Positions 26,707-35,630 of a stretch of 64,000 nucleotides of DNA are shown piece by piece (the stretch's first letter is position 1; each line of letters begins with the position of its first letter). The translations under genes and the position numbers were made by a program. Location of the stretch: the NCBI RefSeq assembly GCF_025961835.1, contig NZ_JAOQOK010000001.1:2790001-2854000 (forward strand), written 5' to 3'. The stretch is from Sphingobium sp. B2D3C. GTDB lineage: Bacteria > Pseudomonadota > Alphaproteobacteria > Sphingomonadales > Sphingomonadaceae. Under the pieces are notes generated by a model, which was not told where the DNA came from, did not search any database, and was given only the letters and a program-made list of their open reading frames with translations.

Positions 26707-27007
26707 TCGTATCGAGATCCTATCGAGGGCCGCCCGCGAGATTTTGCCATCTTCGCCGATACGCCAAGGTCTGACGGTTTATCTCACCACCTACGGTCGC
26801 GAAATGCCATTTTGTACAGAGTTTGCTCAGCGCGTTCACCCAAAGACTAGCCTGTGCCCGCTCTGAAACAGGAACAGGCTACAAACAGCAGAAATCTCGG
26901 GCCGTCTTGGAATGCAGAGGAGCCAAAAATGGCGGGCGCTGCGGCGTCATCCGATTCAGATGAGCCTGGACGGGAGGAAGTCTTCAGGGCGTACGCCCCA
27001 CCCAGAC
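26707..27007. other. Intergenic region upstream of hybrid kinase
   Basis: This 301-nt region holds the presumed kinase promoter and the end of the next minus-strand gene. One inverted repeat, AGCCTGT (26849-26855) and ACAGGCT (26874-26880), could form a hairpin with an 18-nt loop. I see no gene in it. Confidence 0.4.
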
Positions 27008-27310
27008 TCAGTCCGCGTCGATCATGAAAAGCGTGTTTTCCCGATATTTCGGGTCCATGCGGTCGAACAGCGGGTGGACATCGAACGTGGTCTCAAGAAC
27101 GTCCAGCTCGCTCAGGCCCGCCAGATTGTAGCTGCCGACCTTCGGTTCGCGCGGCTCGGCGCCGTCGCGGGTAATGGTGATGGCATCGATGAAGTAGCTG
27201 TCGTTGCGCTTGTAAAGCACATGCGGCGCGAGCACGAGCGCCAGCTTGTTGTAGCGGGCGGAAAGACAGCGACGCAGCGCGATCGCTTCAAAGATGCGAC
27301 TATTGTCCAT
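27008..27310 (-). CDS. Conserved hypothetical protein, WYL-like segment
   Basis: About 100 residues from the ATG at 27310; an upstream TTG at 27346 is an alternative. IFEAIALRRCLSARYNKLALVLAPHVLYKRNDSYFIDAITI resembles the beta-barrel of WYL domains, which bind nucleotides or ssDNA, but there is no HTH. Short proteins of this pattern are common in sphingomonads. The function is unknown. It ends in an acidic tail. The neighbouring enzyme at 27413 is on the same strand but is separated by about 100 nt. Confidence 0.65.
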   Translation of the reverse strand: MDNSRIFEAIALRRCLSARYNKLALVLAPHVLYKRNDSYFIDAITITRDGAEPREPKVGSYNLAGLSELDVLETTFDVHPLFDRMDPKYRENTLFMIDAD

Positions 27311-27412
27311 GGCCGGGCCATTGGCCGGTTTGTCGCCGATTATCAAGGCCCATGGCGTGTTTTGCCCGGCGGGCGCGTGGCGCGCCGTGCAGCCCGCGCA
27401 CCGTGCGCGCCT

Positions 27413-28372
27413 TCACGATGCGCAAAGGCGGCGGCGCGCATCCTCATATTCCGCGGCGAATCGCGCGATGAGCGCAGCGGCCGGCACGACATCGGTGACC
27501 GCGCCAATGCCTTGGCCTGCGCCCCAAATGTCTTTCCACGCCTTGGCGCCTGTCGCCGCAGCGAAGTCCATCGCCGAGGGATCGCTTGCGGGTAGCGCGT
27601 CCGGGTCCAGCCCCTGTGCGAGGATGGACGCGCGCAGATAATTGCCGGAGACGCCCGTGAAGTAATCCGAATAGACGATGTCCGCCGCCTGCCCGTCCAC
27701 GATGCCCTGCTTGTAGGCGGCGCTGGCCCGCGCTTCCTGCGTGGCGATGAAGGCCGAGCCGATATAGGCAAAGTCCGCGCCCATCGCCTGCGCGGCAGCG
27801 ATGCCGCTGCCCGTGGCGATGGCGCCGGAAAGGGCGATTGGCCCGTCGAACCACGCCCGCGTCTCCGCCACCAGCGCGAAGGGCGACTGGCTGCCGGCAT
27901 GGCCGCCTGCGCCCGCCGCCACCAGGATCAGGCCATCCGCCCCCTTTTCGACCGCCTTGTGAGCGAAGCGCTGATTGATGACGTCATGGAAGACGAGGCC
28001 GCCCCAGGCCTTCACCGCTGCATTCACCTCCTCATTTGCGCCCAGCGAGGTGATGATCAGCGGCACCTTGAAGCGGGCGCAGATCGCGAGATCCTCCATC
28101 AGGCGCGGGTTGGAGCGATGAACGATGAGATTGACGGCAAAGGGCGCGGCCGGCGCCTCGGGGTGGGCGGCATCATGCGCCGCGAGTTCGGTGACGACGC
28201 GCTCCAGCCAGTCCTCGAGCCGGTCCGGCGCGCGGGCATTCAGCGAGGGCATGGCACCGATGATGCCCGCCTTGCACTGCGCGATCACCAGATCGGGATT
28301 GGAGATGATGAACAGCGGCGCGCCGATGACGGGCAGACGCAAACCACGGCGAAGGCTCTCGGGAACGGACAC
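27413..28372 (-). CDS. Nitronate monooxygenase-like flavoprotein (NPD family)
   Basis: 319 residues from a GTG at 28372, chosen for the GAGGAG 6 nt upstream; an in-frame ATG at 28402 is possible. This is a TIM barrel with FMN: LRLPVIGAPLFIISNPDLVIAQ at the N-terminus, ILVAAGAGGHAGSQSPFALV (FMN phosphate loop) and GPIALSGAIATGSGIAAAQAMGADFAYIGSAFIAT. Nitronate monooxygenases oxidise alkyl nitronates; related enzymes are enoyl reductases. The exact substrate is not decidable. Confidence 0.88.
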   Translation of the reverse strand: MSVPESLRRGLRLPVIGAPLFIISNPDLVIAQCKAGIIGAMPSLNARAPDRLEDWLERVVTELAAHDAAHPEAPAAPFAVNLIVHRSNPRLMEDLAICARFKVPLIITSLGANEEVNAAVKAWGGLVFHDVINQRFAHKAVEKGADGLILVAAGAGGHAGSQSPFALVAETRAWFDGPIALSGAIATGSGIAAAQAMGADFAYIGSAFIATQEARASAAYKQGIVDGQAADIVYSDYFTGVSGNYLRASILAQGLDPDALPASDPSAMDFAAATGAKAWKDIWGAGQGIGAVTDVVPAAALIARFAAEYEDARRRLCAS

Positions 28373-28511
28373 CAGTTTCTCCTCTCCCGCCCGGCCTGAC
28401 ATGGCGGCCTGCACCCGTCAATGCCGGCGAAAATCGCGTCGTTACCGTTTCATTTACCATCTGCGCGCTACCGCTACGGCAGGGCCATTCGAGGCAAAGG
28501 GGGTAAGCGGC

Positions 28512-28991
28512 ATGGGACAGACAAGAACGATGCGGGCGGGCCTCACATGGGCCGCGCCGGATGTGACGAGCTTGCTGGCGCGGTTGTTCGACCGCACGAG
28601 TCGCGCGCAGGCATCGGTTCAGGGTCAGGCTGCACCCTCCGCATGGAGCCCGAGGCCGGCGCCTCGCCTCCGCATGAACGACGACCTGCCCGCCACTCCG
28701 GATGTGGCGGAGACAGCGCCGACGCCGCGCCGCCCAGCCCTCATGCTCGTCACCGAGACCAACGCGCTGCCCGCATGGGCGTCGTTCAGCGCGGTCATGC
28801 CGGCGCCACTTAGCGATCTGGAGGTCAGCGCGCTGGCCGCCGCGCACTGGCCCCGCGCCCGCCCGATAAGCGATGATGCAGCCATCCGCGTCGCCAGCGA
28901 TGCGACGGAGGAGGACTCCGCCGGGATGCAGGCCGCGCTGAGCGAGGCGCTCGCCCGCCTGCGCGCACTGACCATCCAGTCCCGCCACTGA
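28512..28991 (+). CDS. Hypothetical protein, Ala/Pro-rich
   Basis: 159 residues from the ATG at 28512, which has AAGGGGG 8 nt upstream. I do not recognise the family. The middle is Pro/Ala-rich and probably disordered (SAWSPRPAPRLRMNDDLPAT). The C-terminal 60 residues are predicted helical (LSDLEVSALAAAHWP ... MQAALSEALARLRAL). No signal peptide or membrane segment is present. Its divergent position from the nitronate monooxygenase gives no functional clue. The evidence for translation is the ribosome site and a long frame in GC-rich DNA, so confidence is moderate. Confidence 0.5.
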   Translation: MGQTRTMRAGLTWAAPDVTSLLARLFDRTSRAQASVQGQAAPSAWSPRPAPRLRMNDDLPATPDVAETAPTPRRPALMLVTETNALPAWASFSAVMPAPLSDLEVSALAAAHWPRARPISDDAAIRVASDATEEDSAGMQAALSEALARLRALTIQSRH

Positions 28992-29012
28992 CAAAGCCGC
29001 ACCGCACGCCAG

Positions 29013-29408
29013 TCACCAGTCCTCAATCGTGAGGACCGCCAGCACCATCTCCACCCCGCCATCCTGCCCATCCATCACGGAATCGACCGCCAGATCGACG
29101 ACGATGTGATGGACGAGGGCGATCTCTGCGTCCGGCAACGTCTTGGTCAGCGCCGTAGCCCTGTCCCACGCATCCGTACCGGGGAGGTGCAGCACGATCC
29201 GATGCTGCGCGCCGATGAACGTCGCGCTGCACCAGGGGCGCTGTCCGCCATCCTCCACAGCACAATCTTGGCCTGCCAGCGCCTGCAAAGCAGCCAGCAG
29301 ACGGCCGTGACAATCGCGCCGCGTGCTGCGAGCTGGGGCGGCCTTGCGAGGCAACGAGCTGGCCATGGCAGACGAACGAGCCGGCCTGGATCTCAACAGC
29401 GCTCTCAT
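29013..29408 (-). CDS. Hypothetical protein in two-gene cassette
   Basis: 131 residues from the ATG at 29408, with GAAGG 6 nt upstream; a second ATG at 29366 is possible. The family is not recognised. The basic N-terminus is followed by a compact alpha/beta region: WCSATFIGAQHRIVLHLPG, then AEIALVHHIVVDLAVDSV and EMVLAVLTIEDW. The start overlaps the stop of the small upstream gene (ATGA), so the two are coupled. They face an S24-type repressor gene across an operator-like array, which suggests joint regulation. Confidence 0.6.
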   Translation of the reverse strand: MRALLRSRPARSSAMASSLPRKAAPARSTRRDCHGRLLAALQALAGQDCAVEDGGQRPWCSATFIGAQHRIVLHLPGTDAWDRATALTKTLPDAEIALVHHIVVDLAVDSVMDGQDGGVEMVLAVLTIEDW

Positions 29409-29596
29409 TGCGCACCTTCTTCATAAATGTTCATGAAATGTTCTACGCGGCGCCGCGTGCGTTCGGAGGGTTCACGCCCCCGACGCAGATCATGCACGAA
29501 ACGGGGATCGCGCACGCATTCGCGACCGAAACGGGTTGCCGCCATGCCTGTGCGGCGCAGGAACAACTCTATGGATCTCAGGACCGTCATCGCCAA
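29405..29596 (-). CDS. Small HTH-like protein in two-gene cassette
   Basis: 63 residues. The pattern FLRRTGMAATRFGRECVRDPRFVHDLRRGREPSERTRRRVEHFM resembles a Cro/XRE-like helix set in which a small domain selects DNA; similar short proteins occur in sphingomonads. No other domain is present. Its stop overlaps the next gene by ATGA. It is divergent from the S24 repressor with 96 nt between them. A role as a small DNA-binding or antirepressor-like partner is possible but unproven. Confidence 0.65.
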   Translation of the reverse strand: MAMTVLRSIELFLRRTGMAATRFGRECVRDPRFVHDLRRGREPSERTRRRVEHFMNIYEEGAQ

Positions 29597-29622
29597 CCGA
29601 ACCTCCTCACTGGACTCGACAA

Positions 29623-29676
29623 TAGGAAGACCCCTAGGTTCTAAAGTTATTTCCTACTTGTCTAGGAAAATTCCTA
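29623..29676. promoter_or_regulatory. TAGGAA palindrome array, candidate repressor operators
   Basis: Several inverted half-sites cluster here. TAGGAA-AA-TTCCTA is a perfect palindrome at 29663-29676. TTTCCTA (29650-29656) pairs with TAGGAAA (29663-29669) across 6 nt. A degenerate copy, TAGGAAGACCCCTA, lies at 29623-29636. They occupy the gap between the divergent small gene and the S24 repressor and probably overlap both promoters, consistent with autoregulation by the repressor. Confidence 0.6.
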
Positions 29677-29692
29677 TGTGTAGTGTTCCGCA

Positions 29693-30364
29693 ATGGACAG
29701 CGTCGATGCGAGAGCCAATCTGGAGCGGCTGATTCAACAGCGTGGGGAAAGCTATGGCAGCATTTCCCGCCTGCTCGGTCGCAATCCGGCCTATATTCAG
29801 CAGTTCGTGAAGCGCGGCTCGCCCCGCAAGCTGGACGAGGCCGATCGCCAGCTGCTCGCCCGCTTCTTTGGCGTCGAGGAGGCGCTGCTCGGCGGCTCTT
29901 CAGCACTGACGCCCAACCCGATGAGACACAGCGCACCCCTGCCGCGCGGGCTCATCGCAGTTCCCCGACTCGCTCTCGGTGCCTCTGCCGGCGTCGGCGC
30001 GCTGGTCGAGGATGAGGCGGCGGCCGGCGCGCTGGCCTTCGACATGCGCTGGCTGAGGGCCTTGGGCGGCCAGCCCGATCAGCTCTCCATCATCCGCGTC
30101 GATGGCGAGTCGATGGCTCCCACGCTCAGCGATGGCGACGACATCATGGTCGATCGGGCCGATGGCATCGATCGGCTGCGCGATGGCATTTATGTGCTGC
30201 GCATGGATGATGTGCTGATGGTCAAGCGCGTCGCGCTCGCGCCCCGCCGCGGGCTCTTCTCGATCCGCAGCGACAACCCGCTCTATCCCACATGGGAGGA
30301 TGTCGACCCCGCCCTCGTCAATATCGTCGGTCGCGTGATCTGGGCCGGGCGCCGGGTGGGCTGA
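29693..30364 (+). CDS. S24/LexA-like repressor with HTH
   Basis: 223 residues. The N-terminal HTH reads GSISRLLGRNPAYIQQFVKR. The C-terminal S24 peptidase fold has VDGESMAPTL with catalytic Ser140 and VLMVKRVAL with Lys178. These are phage CI/C2-type repressors whose self-cleavage or latch responds to stress. A clear Ala-Gly cleavage site lies near residue 99-100 (ASAGVGALV). It is not the housekeeping LexA by its N-terminus. The TAGGAA palindromes immediately upstream are the candidate operator. Confidence 0.88.
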   Translation: MDSVDARANLERLIQQRGESYGSISRLLGRNPAYIQQFVKRGSPRKLDEADRQLLARFFGVEEALLGGSSALTPNPMRHSAPLPRGLIAVPRLALGASAGVGALVEDEAAAGALAFDMRWLRALGGQPDQLSIIRVDGESMAPTLSDGDDIMVDRADGIDRLRDGIYVLRMDDVLMVKRVALAPRRGLFSIRSDNPLYPTWEDVDPALVNIVGRVIWAGRRVG

Positions 30365-30376
30365 TCGTCTCGCCGG

Positions 30377-31135
30377 CTATCCGGGGCGACCGCGGCGCGC
30401 GAGGCGGCACGGCCTGATTTCGCTCGGCTCGACACGGCGTTCGCCGGGCTCGAAACGCGCCAGATAGCCGCCCGCCGCCGTCCGGCCTTCCATGCCGACG
30501 AAGCGGAAGCCGATCGCTTCGAACTCACAGCGCAGCAGCGCCGGCGGCGTGCCATGATGCTCGGTCGGGCGGTCGATATCGACCACCACCACCTGCCCGC
30601 CGGGCTTGAGCGCGGGATAGAGCCGCCAGAGAAAGGCGTAGGGCTCGGCGATCTCATGATACATGTGCACCATCAGCACCCGGTCGAAGCTGTGCTCCGG
30701 CAGGCGCGGATCGTCCGGCGTGCCGAGCTTGACGCTGACATTGTCACGATTCTCCCGGGTCACTCGCTGGCCGAGCTGGTCGATCACCTCGGCGATGATG
30801 TCCTGCCCGAGCACGCGGCCCCTCGGCCCCACGCGTGTGGCGAGCCGCACGGTGTAGTATCCCTCACCCGCACCGATGTCGGCCACGGTCATGCCCGGCG
30901 CGATGCCGGCGCGGTCCATGATCTCCTCGGCCTCGTTGACCCGGTCGCGCGCCTCCTCCGTGGACCAGCGCGTCGAGATGATCGGTGCGACCGGCCGGTC
31001 GGCGCGGGGGAAGGCTTCGGCCGTGTCAGGCCGGCCACTGGACGCCGGCGCGAGCGAATCGCAGCCCGAGAGCAAGGCAGGGCCAAGCAGCAGGACCAGC
31101 GCGGCTGAGCGCCGCGCATCCCGCCCGCGCAGCAT
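30377..31135 (-). CDS. Lipoprotein with SAM-dependent methyltransferase domain
   Basis: 252 residues. A basic N-terminus and a hydrophobic stretch end in the lipobox LLSGC (Cys about 25), so the protein should be lipid-anchored after export. The domain carries motif I, MTVADIGAGEGYYTVRLA, a HMYHEI segment and VVVVDIDRP. Secreted class I methyltransferase-like proteins of this type are common in Proteobacteria, although SAM is not expected in the periplasm. Its ATG shares one base with the prfB stop (TGATG), so it is translated from the prfB message. Confidence 0.85.
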   Translation of the reverse strand: MLRGRDARRSAALVLLLGPALLSGCDSLAPASSGRPDTAEAFPRADRPVAPIISTRWSTEEARDRVNEAEEIMDRAGIAPGMTVADIGAGEGYYTVRLATRVGPRGRVLGQDIIAEVIDQLGQRVTRENRDNVSVKLGTPDDPRLPEHSFDRVLMVHMYHEIAEPYAFLWRLYPALKPGGQVVVVDIDRPTEHHGTPPALLRCEFEAIGFRFVGMEGRTAAGGYLARFEPGERRVEPSEIRPCRLARRGRPG

Positions 31136-32262
31136 CAGTCGACATCCTCGACGTCGACCTTCTCCCCGGTCACCTTCTGGCTGAGCGCGGCCGCCATGAA
31201 CGGATCGAGCGCGCCGTCCAGCACGTCATCTGGCGCGGTGGAGGTGACGCCGGTGCGCAGATCCTTCACCAGCTGATAGGGCTGCAGCACATAGGAGCGG
31301 ATCTGGTGGCCCCAGCCGATCTCGGTCTTGGCCTGATAATCGGTGTTGGCTTCCGCCTCGCGCTTCTGCAGCTCCGCCTCATAGAGGCGCGCCTTGAGCA
31401 TGTTCATCGCGGTGGCGCGGTTCTTGTGCTGGGAGCGGTCGTTCTGGCTCGCCACGATGATGCCGGACGGCACGTGGGTGATGCGCACCGCGGAATCGGT
31501 GGTGTTGACGTGCTGACCGCCCGCGCCGGACGCGCGATAGGTATCGATCTTGAGGTCGCTTTCCTTGATCTCGATCTCGATATTGTCGTCGATCACCGGA
31601 TAGACCCACACAGAGCTGAATGACGTGTGGCGGCGGGCGGAGCTGTCATAGGGGCTGATCCGCACCAGCCGGTGCACGCCGCTCTCGGTCTTGGCATAGC
31701 CATAGGCATTCTCGCCCTTGAGCAGCAGCGTGGCGGACTTGATGCCCGCCTGTTCGCCCGCCTGATACTCGATCATCTCGACCTTGTAGCCGCGCTTCTC
31801 GGCCCAGCGCTGGTACATGCGCAGCAGCATCTCCGCCCAGTCCTGGCTCTCGGTGCCGCCGGCGCCGGCGTGGATTTCCAAATAGGTGTCGTTGCCGTCC
31901 GCCTCGCCGGAGAGCAGCGCCGTTACCTTGTCACGATCCGCCCGCTCAGCCAGCGCGGCGAGGCCGGCGATGCCCTCATTGGCCATCTCCTCGTCGCCCT
32001 CGGCATCCGCCATGTCGATCAGCTCGACGGTATCGTTCATCTCGGATTCGATGGCGCGGGTGGCGTTGATGGCTGCGTCGAGCCGCTGGCGCTCGCGCAT
32101 GACATCCTGCGCTGCCTTGGGATCATCCCACAGCGTCGGATCCTCCACGCGCGCGTTCAGCTCATCCAGGCGGCGCAGCGCGCGATCCCAGTCGAGGAAC
32201 CGGCGCAGCAAATCCAGCGCTGCCTGAATGTGGTCGACATGGGCCTGCGCTTCGGCACGCAT
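31135..32262 (-). CDS. prfB: Peptide chain release factor 2
   Basis: 375 residues from the ATG at 32262, with GGAGA 6 nt upstream. The peptidyl-tRNA hydrolysis motif GGQ is in [19 protein letters not shown]. The recognition-loop region reads [14 protein letters not shown], with SPY where many RF2 proteins have SPF. It terminates translation at UGA and UAA. The frame is open throughout, so the programmed +1 frameshift found in E. coli prfB is absent. The stop couples to the lipoprotein methyltransferase. Confidence 0.96.
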   Translation of the reverse strand: MRAEAQAHVDHIQAALDLLRRFLDWDRALRRLDELNARVEDPTLWDDPKAAQDVMRERQRLDAAINATRAIESEMNDTVELIDMADAEGDEEMANEGIAGLAALAERADRDKVTALLSGEADGNDTYLEIHAGAGGTESQDWAEMLLRMYQRWAEKRGYKVEMIEYQAGEQAGIKSATLLLKGENAYGYAKTESGVHRLVRISPYDSSARRHTSFSSVWVYPVIDDNIEIEIKESDLKIDTYRASGAGGQHVNTTDSAVRITHVPSGIIVASQNDRSQHKNRATAMNMLKARLYEAELQKREAEANTDYQAKTEIGWGHQIRSYVLQPYQLVKDLRTGVTSTAPDDVLDGALDPFMAAALSQKVTGEKVDVEDVD

Positions 32263-32382
32263 GAGAAATCTCCGTCAAGTCCGTGGCCAGATGGTGGGCC
32301 GAATGCAGCCCGATGCGACGCCGCTTCCCCCCGGTCAAGGGGCGAGAAGGCCGGCCTTGGCACAGCGGGCGGAAAGTTGCTC

Positions 32383-32934
32383 TCAGATCAACGACTGATC
32401 CGGCGGATCGGATGCGGCGGAATCGCCCTGCCGCGCGCGGCTGCGCTGCCGCCAACGATGGGCCACCCAGCCCCGCCAGCCAAGGTGGACGAGGCAAAAG
32501 CCCAGGATCGATGTCACAATGGCGAACAGCAGAAGCCCCAGCGCGGTGGGCGCCGCAAAATCCAGCACGCGCGCGCCGATGGAGCGAATCATCGTATCGC
32601 CGCTTGCCGAGAGACGGTCGCCAAGCACACCATGCCCCAGCTTGTAAGCCGCGAAATAAATGGGCGGGAAGGTCAACGGATTGGTGACCAGCGTTGCGCA
32701 CGCGGCGGTCAATATGTTGGCCCGTGCGGAAAATGCCAGCATGGCCGCAACCGGCGTCTGGCCGAAGGGAATCAGGAAGCCCGCGAACAGACCCAGCGCG
32801 ACCCCGCGTGCTGTCGACCGCCGGTTGAAATGCCAGAGCAGCGGGTGCGCGATGCGGTGCGCGAACGGCTTCATCCACCGATTCGATAGCAGGCTTTCGC
32901 GGGTCGGCAGGCGGCCGATCAACCAGCGCTTCAA
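32383..32934 (-). CDS. DUF2062 membrane protein
   Basis: 183 residues. The DUF2062 core is clear: RSTARGVALGLFAGFLIPFGQTPVAAMLAF, then NILTAACATLVTNPLTFPPIYFAAYKLG. Three hydrophobic segments are visible, including TALGLLLFAIVTSILGFCLVH near residue 145. Proteins with this domain are small inner-membrane proteins of unknown biochemical role, sometimes fused to glycosyltransferases. The C-terminus is basic and Arg-rich. It lies between prfB and mrcA on the same strand but with gaps of more than 100 nt. Confidence 0.9.
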   Translation of the reverse strand: MKRWLIGRLPTRESLLSNRWMKPFAHRIAHPLLWHFNRRSTARGVALGLFAGFLIPFGQTPVAAMLAFSARANILTAACATLVTNPLTFPPIYFAAYKLGHGVLGDRLSASGDTMIRSIGARVLDFAAPTALGLLLFAIVTSILGFCLVHLGWRGWVAHRWRQRSRARQGDSAASDPPDQSLI

Positions 32935-33057
32935 GACGGGTCCTCCATGACAGGCGACCTGTCTATCCCATCAAGGCTGAGCATCGCGTGAACGCGGCGC
33001 ACGAGGACGGGACAAGTAACGGGCCAGACAAGCGATATAGGTCGCCGGGCCCGCGGC

Positions 33058-35568
33058 TCAATAGATGCCGCCCTGCTCCCCGGCGAAATCGCGGCTCACA
33101 TCGCGGCGGGCCGCGGCGGGCTTGTCCTCGCGCGCGCGCTCTTCCAGCTCATCGCGCCGCATGGAAATGCGCGGCTCGGTTTCCGGCTTGAACGCTTCCC
33201 AGATGATCGCGGTGCGCGGATCGTCCGACGGCCAGCCGCCATAGACGCGCTTGCCGCTGCGCCGGTCGACCCGCACCATGCGGACGCCCGCCGGCGCCAC
33301 GAACGGCGTCTTGGGCATATCCTTGAGGATGGGCGCCATGGCCGATTTCCAGATCGGCGCCGCCAGCGTGCCGCCCTGGGCATAACCGCCCATGTTGCGG
33401 GGCTGGTCGAAGCCGACATAGACGCCGGCGACGATGTCCGGCGATCCGCCCACGAACCAGACGTTGGTCGGGCCGTTGGTGGTGCCGGTTTTGCCGAACA
33501 GCGGCCGGTCCAGATCGCGCAGGCTGGTCGCGGTGCCGCGCTGGATCACGCCTTCGGTGATGTGCACCATCTGATAGGCGGTCATCGGGTTCATCGCCTG
33601 CCGCCCGCCATGGGCGAAGCGCGGCATGGCCTTGCCGTTCCAGTCCTCGGCATTGCAGCCCTGGCACGGCTTCCAATTGCGCGGCCAAATCACCTGGCCG
33701 TTGCGGTCCTGCACATAATCCATCACCTTGGGGGTGAGCTGGCGGCCGTGATTGGCGAGCATCGCATAGGCATTGACCATCTTCTCGACGGTCGTCTCGC
33801 CGGCGCCGAGCGCGAAGGCGAGATAGGGCTGGTAATCGCCGATGCCCATCGCCTTGATCGTGCGGACGACGCGGTCCATGCCGGTCTGCGCCGCCGTGCG
33901 CACCGTCATCAGGTTGCGCGATTGCTCGATGCCCCAGCGCATCGTCTGCGCGCCACCGCCCCCGCCGGAGAAGTTGCGGAAGCACTTCTGCCCGAGATTG
34001 GCGCCCTGCCACACGCAAAACGGCCCATCGACGATGATCGAGGCGGGCGTCATGCCATTGTCGAGCGCGGCGGCATAGACGAACGGCTTGATGGTCGAGC
34101 CGGGCTGCCGCATCGCCTGCGTTACCCGGTTATAGGAAGACAGGCGCGCATCGAACCCGCCCTGCATGGCGAAGACGCGGCCGGTGTGGACGCCCTCGAT
34201 CATGAAGCCGCCTGAGACGCCCGGAACGTTGCGCAGCGCATAGGCATTGCCTTCGGGCTTCACCGCGATGACATCGCCGGGCTTGAGCGAATCGAAGGTC
34301 GGGCGGCCATTGCGCCGATCCGCGAGCAGGGCTGACGAGCGCGGCAATGTGCCGGTCTGGCCACCAGGCAGGCCGAGCGAGGCACTGCTGCCGGACTTGT
34401 CCAGCACCACCGCGACGGTCCAGTCCGCATAATCGATGCCGAGATTGGACGCGGCGAGCTCGCTTTCCCAGCGATCCAGATTGTCGATTTTCGCGATCGG
34501 CCCGGACCAGCCCTTGCCCGAATCATAGCGCAGCAGGCCCTCGCGCAACGCCCGTGCCGCCTGCTCCTGCATGAAGGGCGAGAGCGGCGAGCGCACCCAC
34601 AGGCCGCCTGCATAGACGCTGTTGGGGCCATGCTCGGCGGCTTCGCCAAACTCGGCGATTAGACGCCGCCGGATTTCCTCGATATAATAGCCGCCCACAG
34701 CACTGTAGCCGCTGCCGCGCTGCCGCACCGCACCCAGCGGCTGCGCACGCGCTTCCTCATATTGGCCCTGCGTGATGAAGCGGTTGCGCAGCATCTCGCC
34801 CAGCACCCAGTTCCGCCGTTCGAGTGCGCGATCCATGTGCACTTCCGGGCGATAATTCGCCGGCCCTTTGGGCAGGATCGCGAGATACGCCGCCTCATGC
34901 AGCTTGAGATCGCCTACATCCTTGTCGAAATAGGCGCGCGCCGCAGCCTGCACGCCATAAGCGTTGCGGCCAAGGAAGATCTGGTTGAGGTAAAGTTCGA
35001 GAATCTGCTGCTTGGTCAGCACGCTTTCCATGCGCCAGGCGAGGATCGCTTCCTTGAGCTTGCGCGTATAGCTCACCTCATTGCCGACCAGCAGGTTCTT
35101 GGCGACCTGCTGGGTGATCGTGGAGGTGCCGCGCGGCGTCTGCCCGCTCATCAGGCCCTGGAATGCGGCGCGGGCAAGACCCGGATAATCCAGGCCGTGA
35201 TGGCTGAAGAACGTCCGGTCTTCCGCAGCCAGATAGGCATTCACGAGCATCGGCGGGAAATCGGAATATTGCAGTTGGACGCGGCGCTCGCGCGCGAAGC
35301 TGTAGACGGGCTGGCCATCGATATCGCGCACCACCGTCGGCAGCGGCGGCTGATAATCGAGCAGCGTGCGCGCATCGGGCAGATCACGTGCGAACAGCAG
35401 CCAGAAGAGGAAAATCGCGCCAATGAAGACCAGCAGCACATAAGCCAGCCAGCGCCAGCGCCGCCGCTTCATCATGTCGCGCAGGCGCGCGCGCACGGTG
35501 TCAAGACGCCCGCCCCGCTGCAACCGGAAGCTCGTCGCTTCGTTTGTCGCTTCTTCCATGCGCGCCAC
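33058..35568 (-). CDS. mrcA: Penicillin-binding protein 1A
   Basis: 836 residues. One membrane helix lies at about 39-60 after a basic cytosolic tail. The glycosyltransferase (GT51) domain starts with AEDRTFFSHHGLDYPGLARA (catalytic Glu about 116) and includes RGTSTITQQVAKNL and EAYLNQIFLGRNAYG-like signatures. The OB-like insert is followed by the transpeptidase with PGSTIKPFVYAAAL (SxxK), EQSRNLMTV (SxN) and FGKTGTTNGPTNVWFVG (KTG). It polymerises and cross-links peptidoglycan. The amidase gene lies 62 nt upstream on the same strand. Confidence 0.96.
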   Translation of the reverse strand: MARMEEATNEATSFRLQRGGRLDTVRARLRDMMKRRRWRWLAYVLLVFIGAIFLFWLLFARDLPDARTLLDYQPPLPTVVRDIDGQPVYSFARERRVQLQYSDFPPMLVNAYLAAEDRTFFSHHGLDYPGLARAAFQGLMSGQTPRGTSTITQQVAKNLLVGNEVSYTRKLKEAILAWRMESVLTKQQILELYLNQIFLGRNAYGVQAAARAYFDKDVGDLKLHEAAYLAILPKGPANYRPEVHMDRALERRNWVLGEMLRNRFITQGQYEEARAQPLGAVRQRGSGYSAVGGYYIEEIRRRLIAEFGEAAEHGPNSVYAGGLWVRSPLSPFMQEQAARALREGLLRYDSGKGWSGPIAKIDNLDRWESELAASNLGIDYADWTVAVVLDKSGSSASLGLPGGQTGTLPRSSALLADRRNGRPTFDSLKPGDVIAVKPEGNAYALRNVPGVSGGFMIEGVHTGRVFAMQGGFDARLSSYNRVTQAMRQPGSTIKPFVYAAALDNGMTPASIIVDGPFCVWQGANLGQKCFRNFSGGGGGAQTMRWGIEQSRNLMTVRTAAQTGMDRVVRTIKAMGIGDYQPYLAFALGAGETTVEKMVNAYAMLANHGRQLTPKVMDYVQDRNGQVIWPRNWKPCQGCNAEDWNGKAMPRFAHGGRQAMNPMTAYQMVHITEGVIQRGTATSLRDLDRPLFGKTGTTNGPTNVWFVGGSPDIVAGVYVGFDQPRNMGGYAQGGTLAAPIWKSAMAPILKDMPKTPFVAPAGVRMVRVDRRSGKRVYGGWPSDDPRTAIIWEAFKPETEPRISMRRDELEERAREDKPAAARRDVSRDFAGEQGGIY

Positions 35569-35630
35569 CTAGACCAATTCTGCCGGCTGAGGGAACCGAT
35601 TTTGCGGCAAGGTGCGCGCAAAGCTGGAAT

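Noticed and set aside
31135..32262. Programmed frameshift in prfB
   Set aside because: The frame is continuous from the ATG at 32262 with a good ribosome site; no internal TGA precedes it, so the E. coli-type frameshift is not used.
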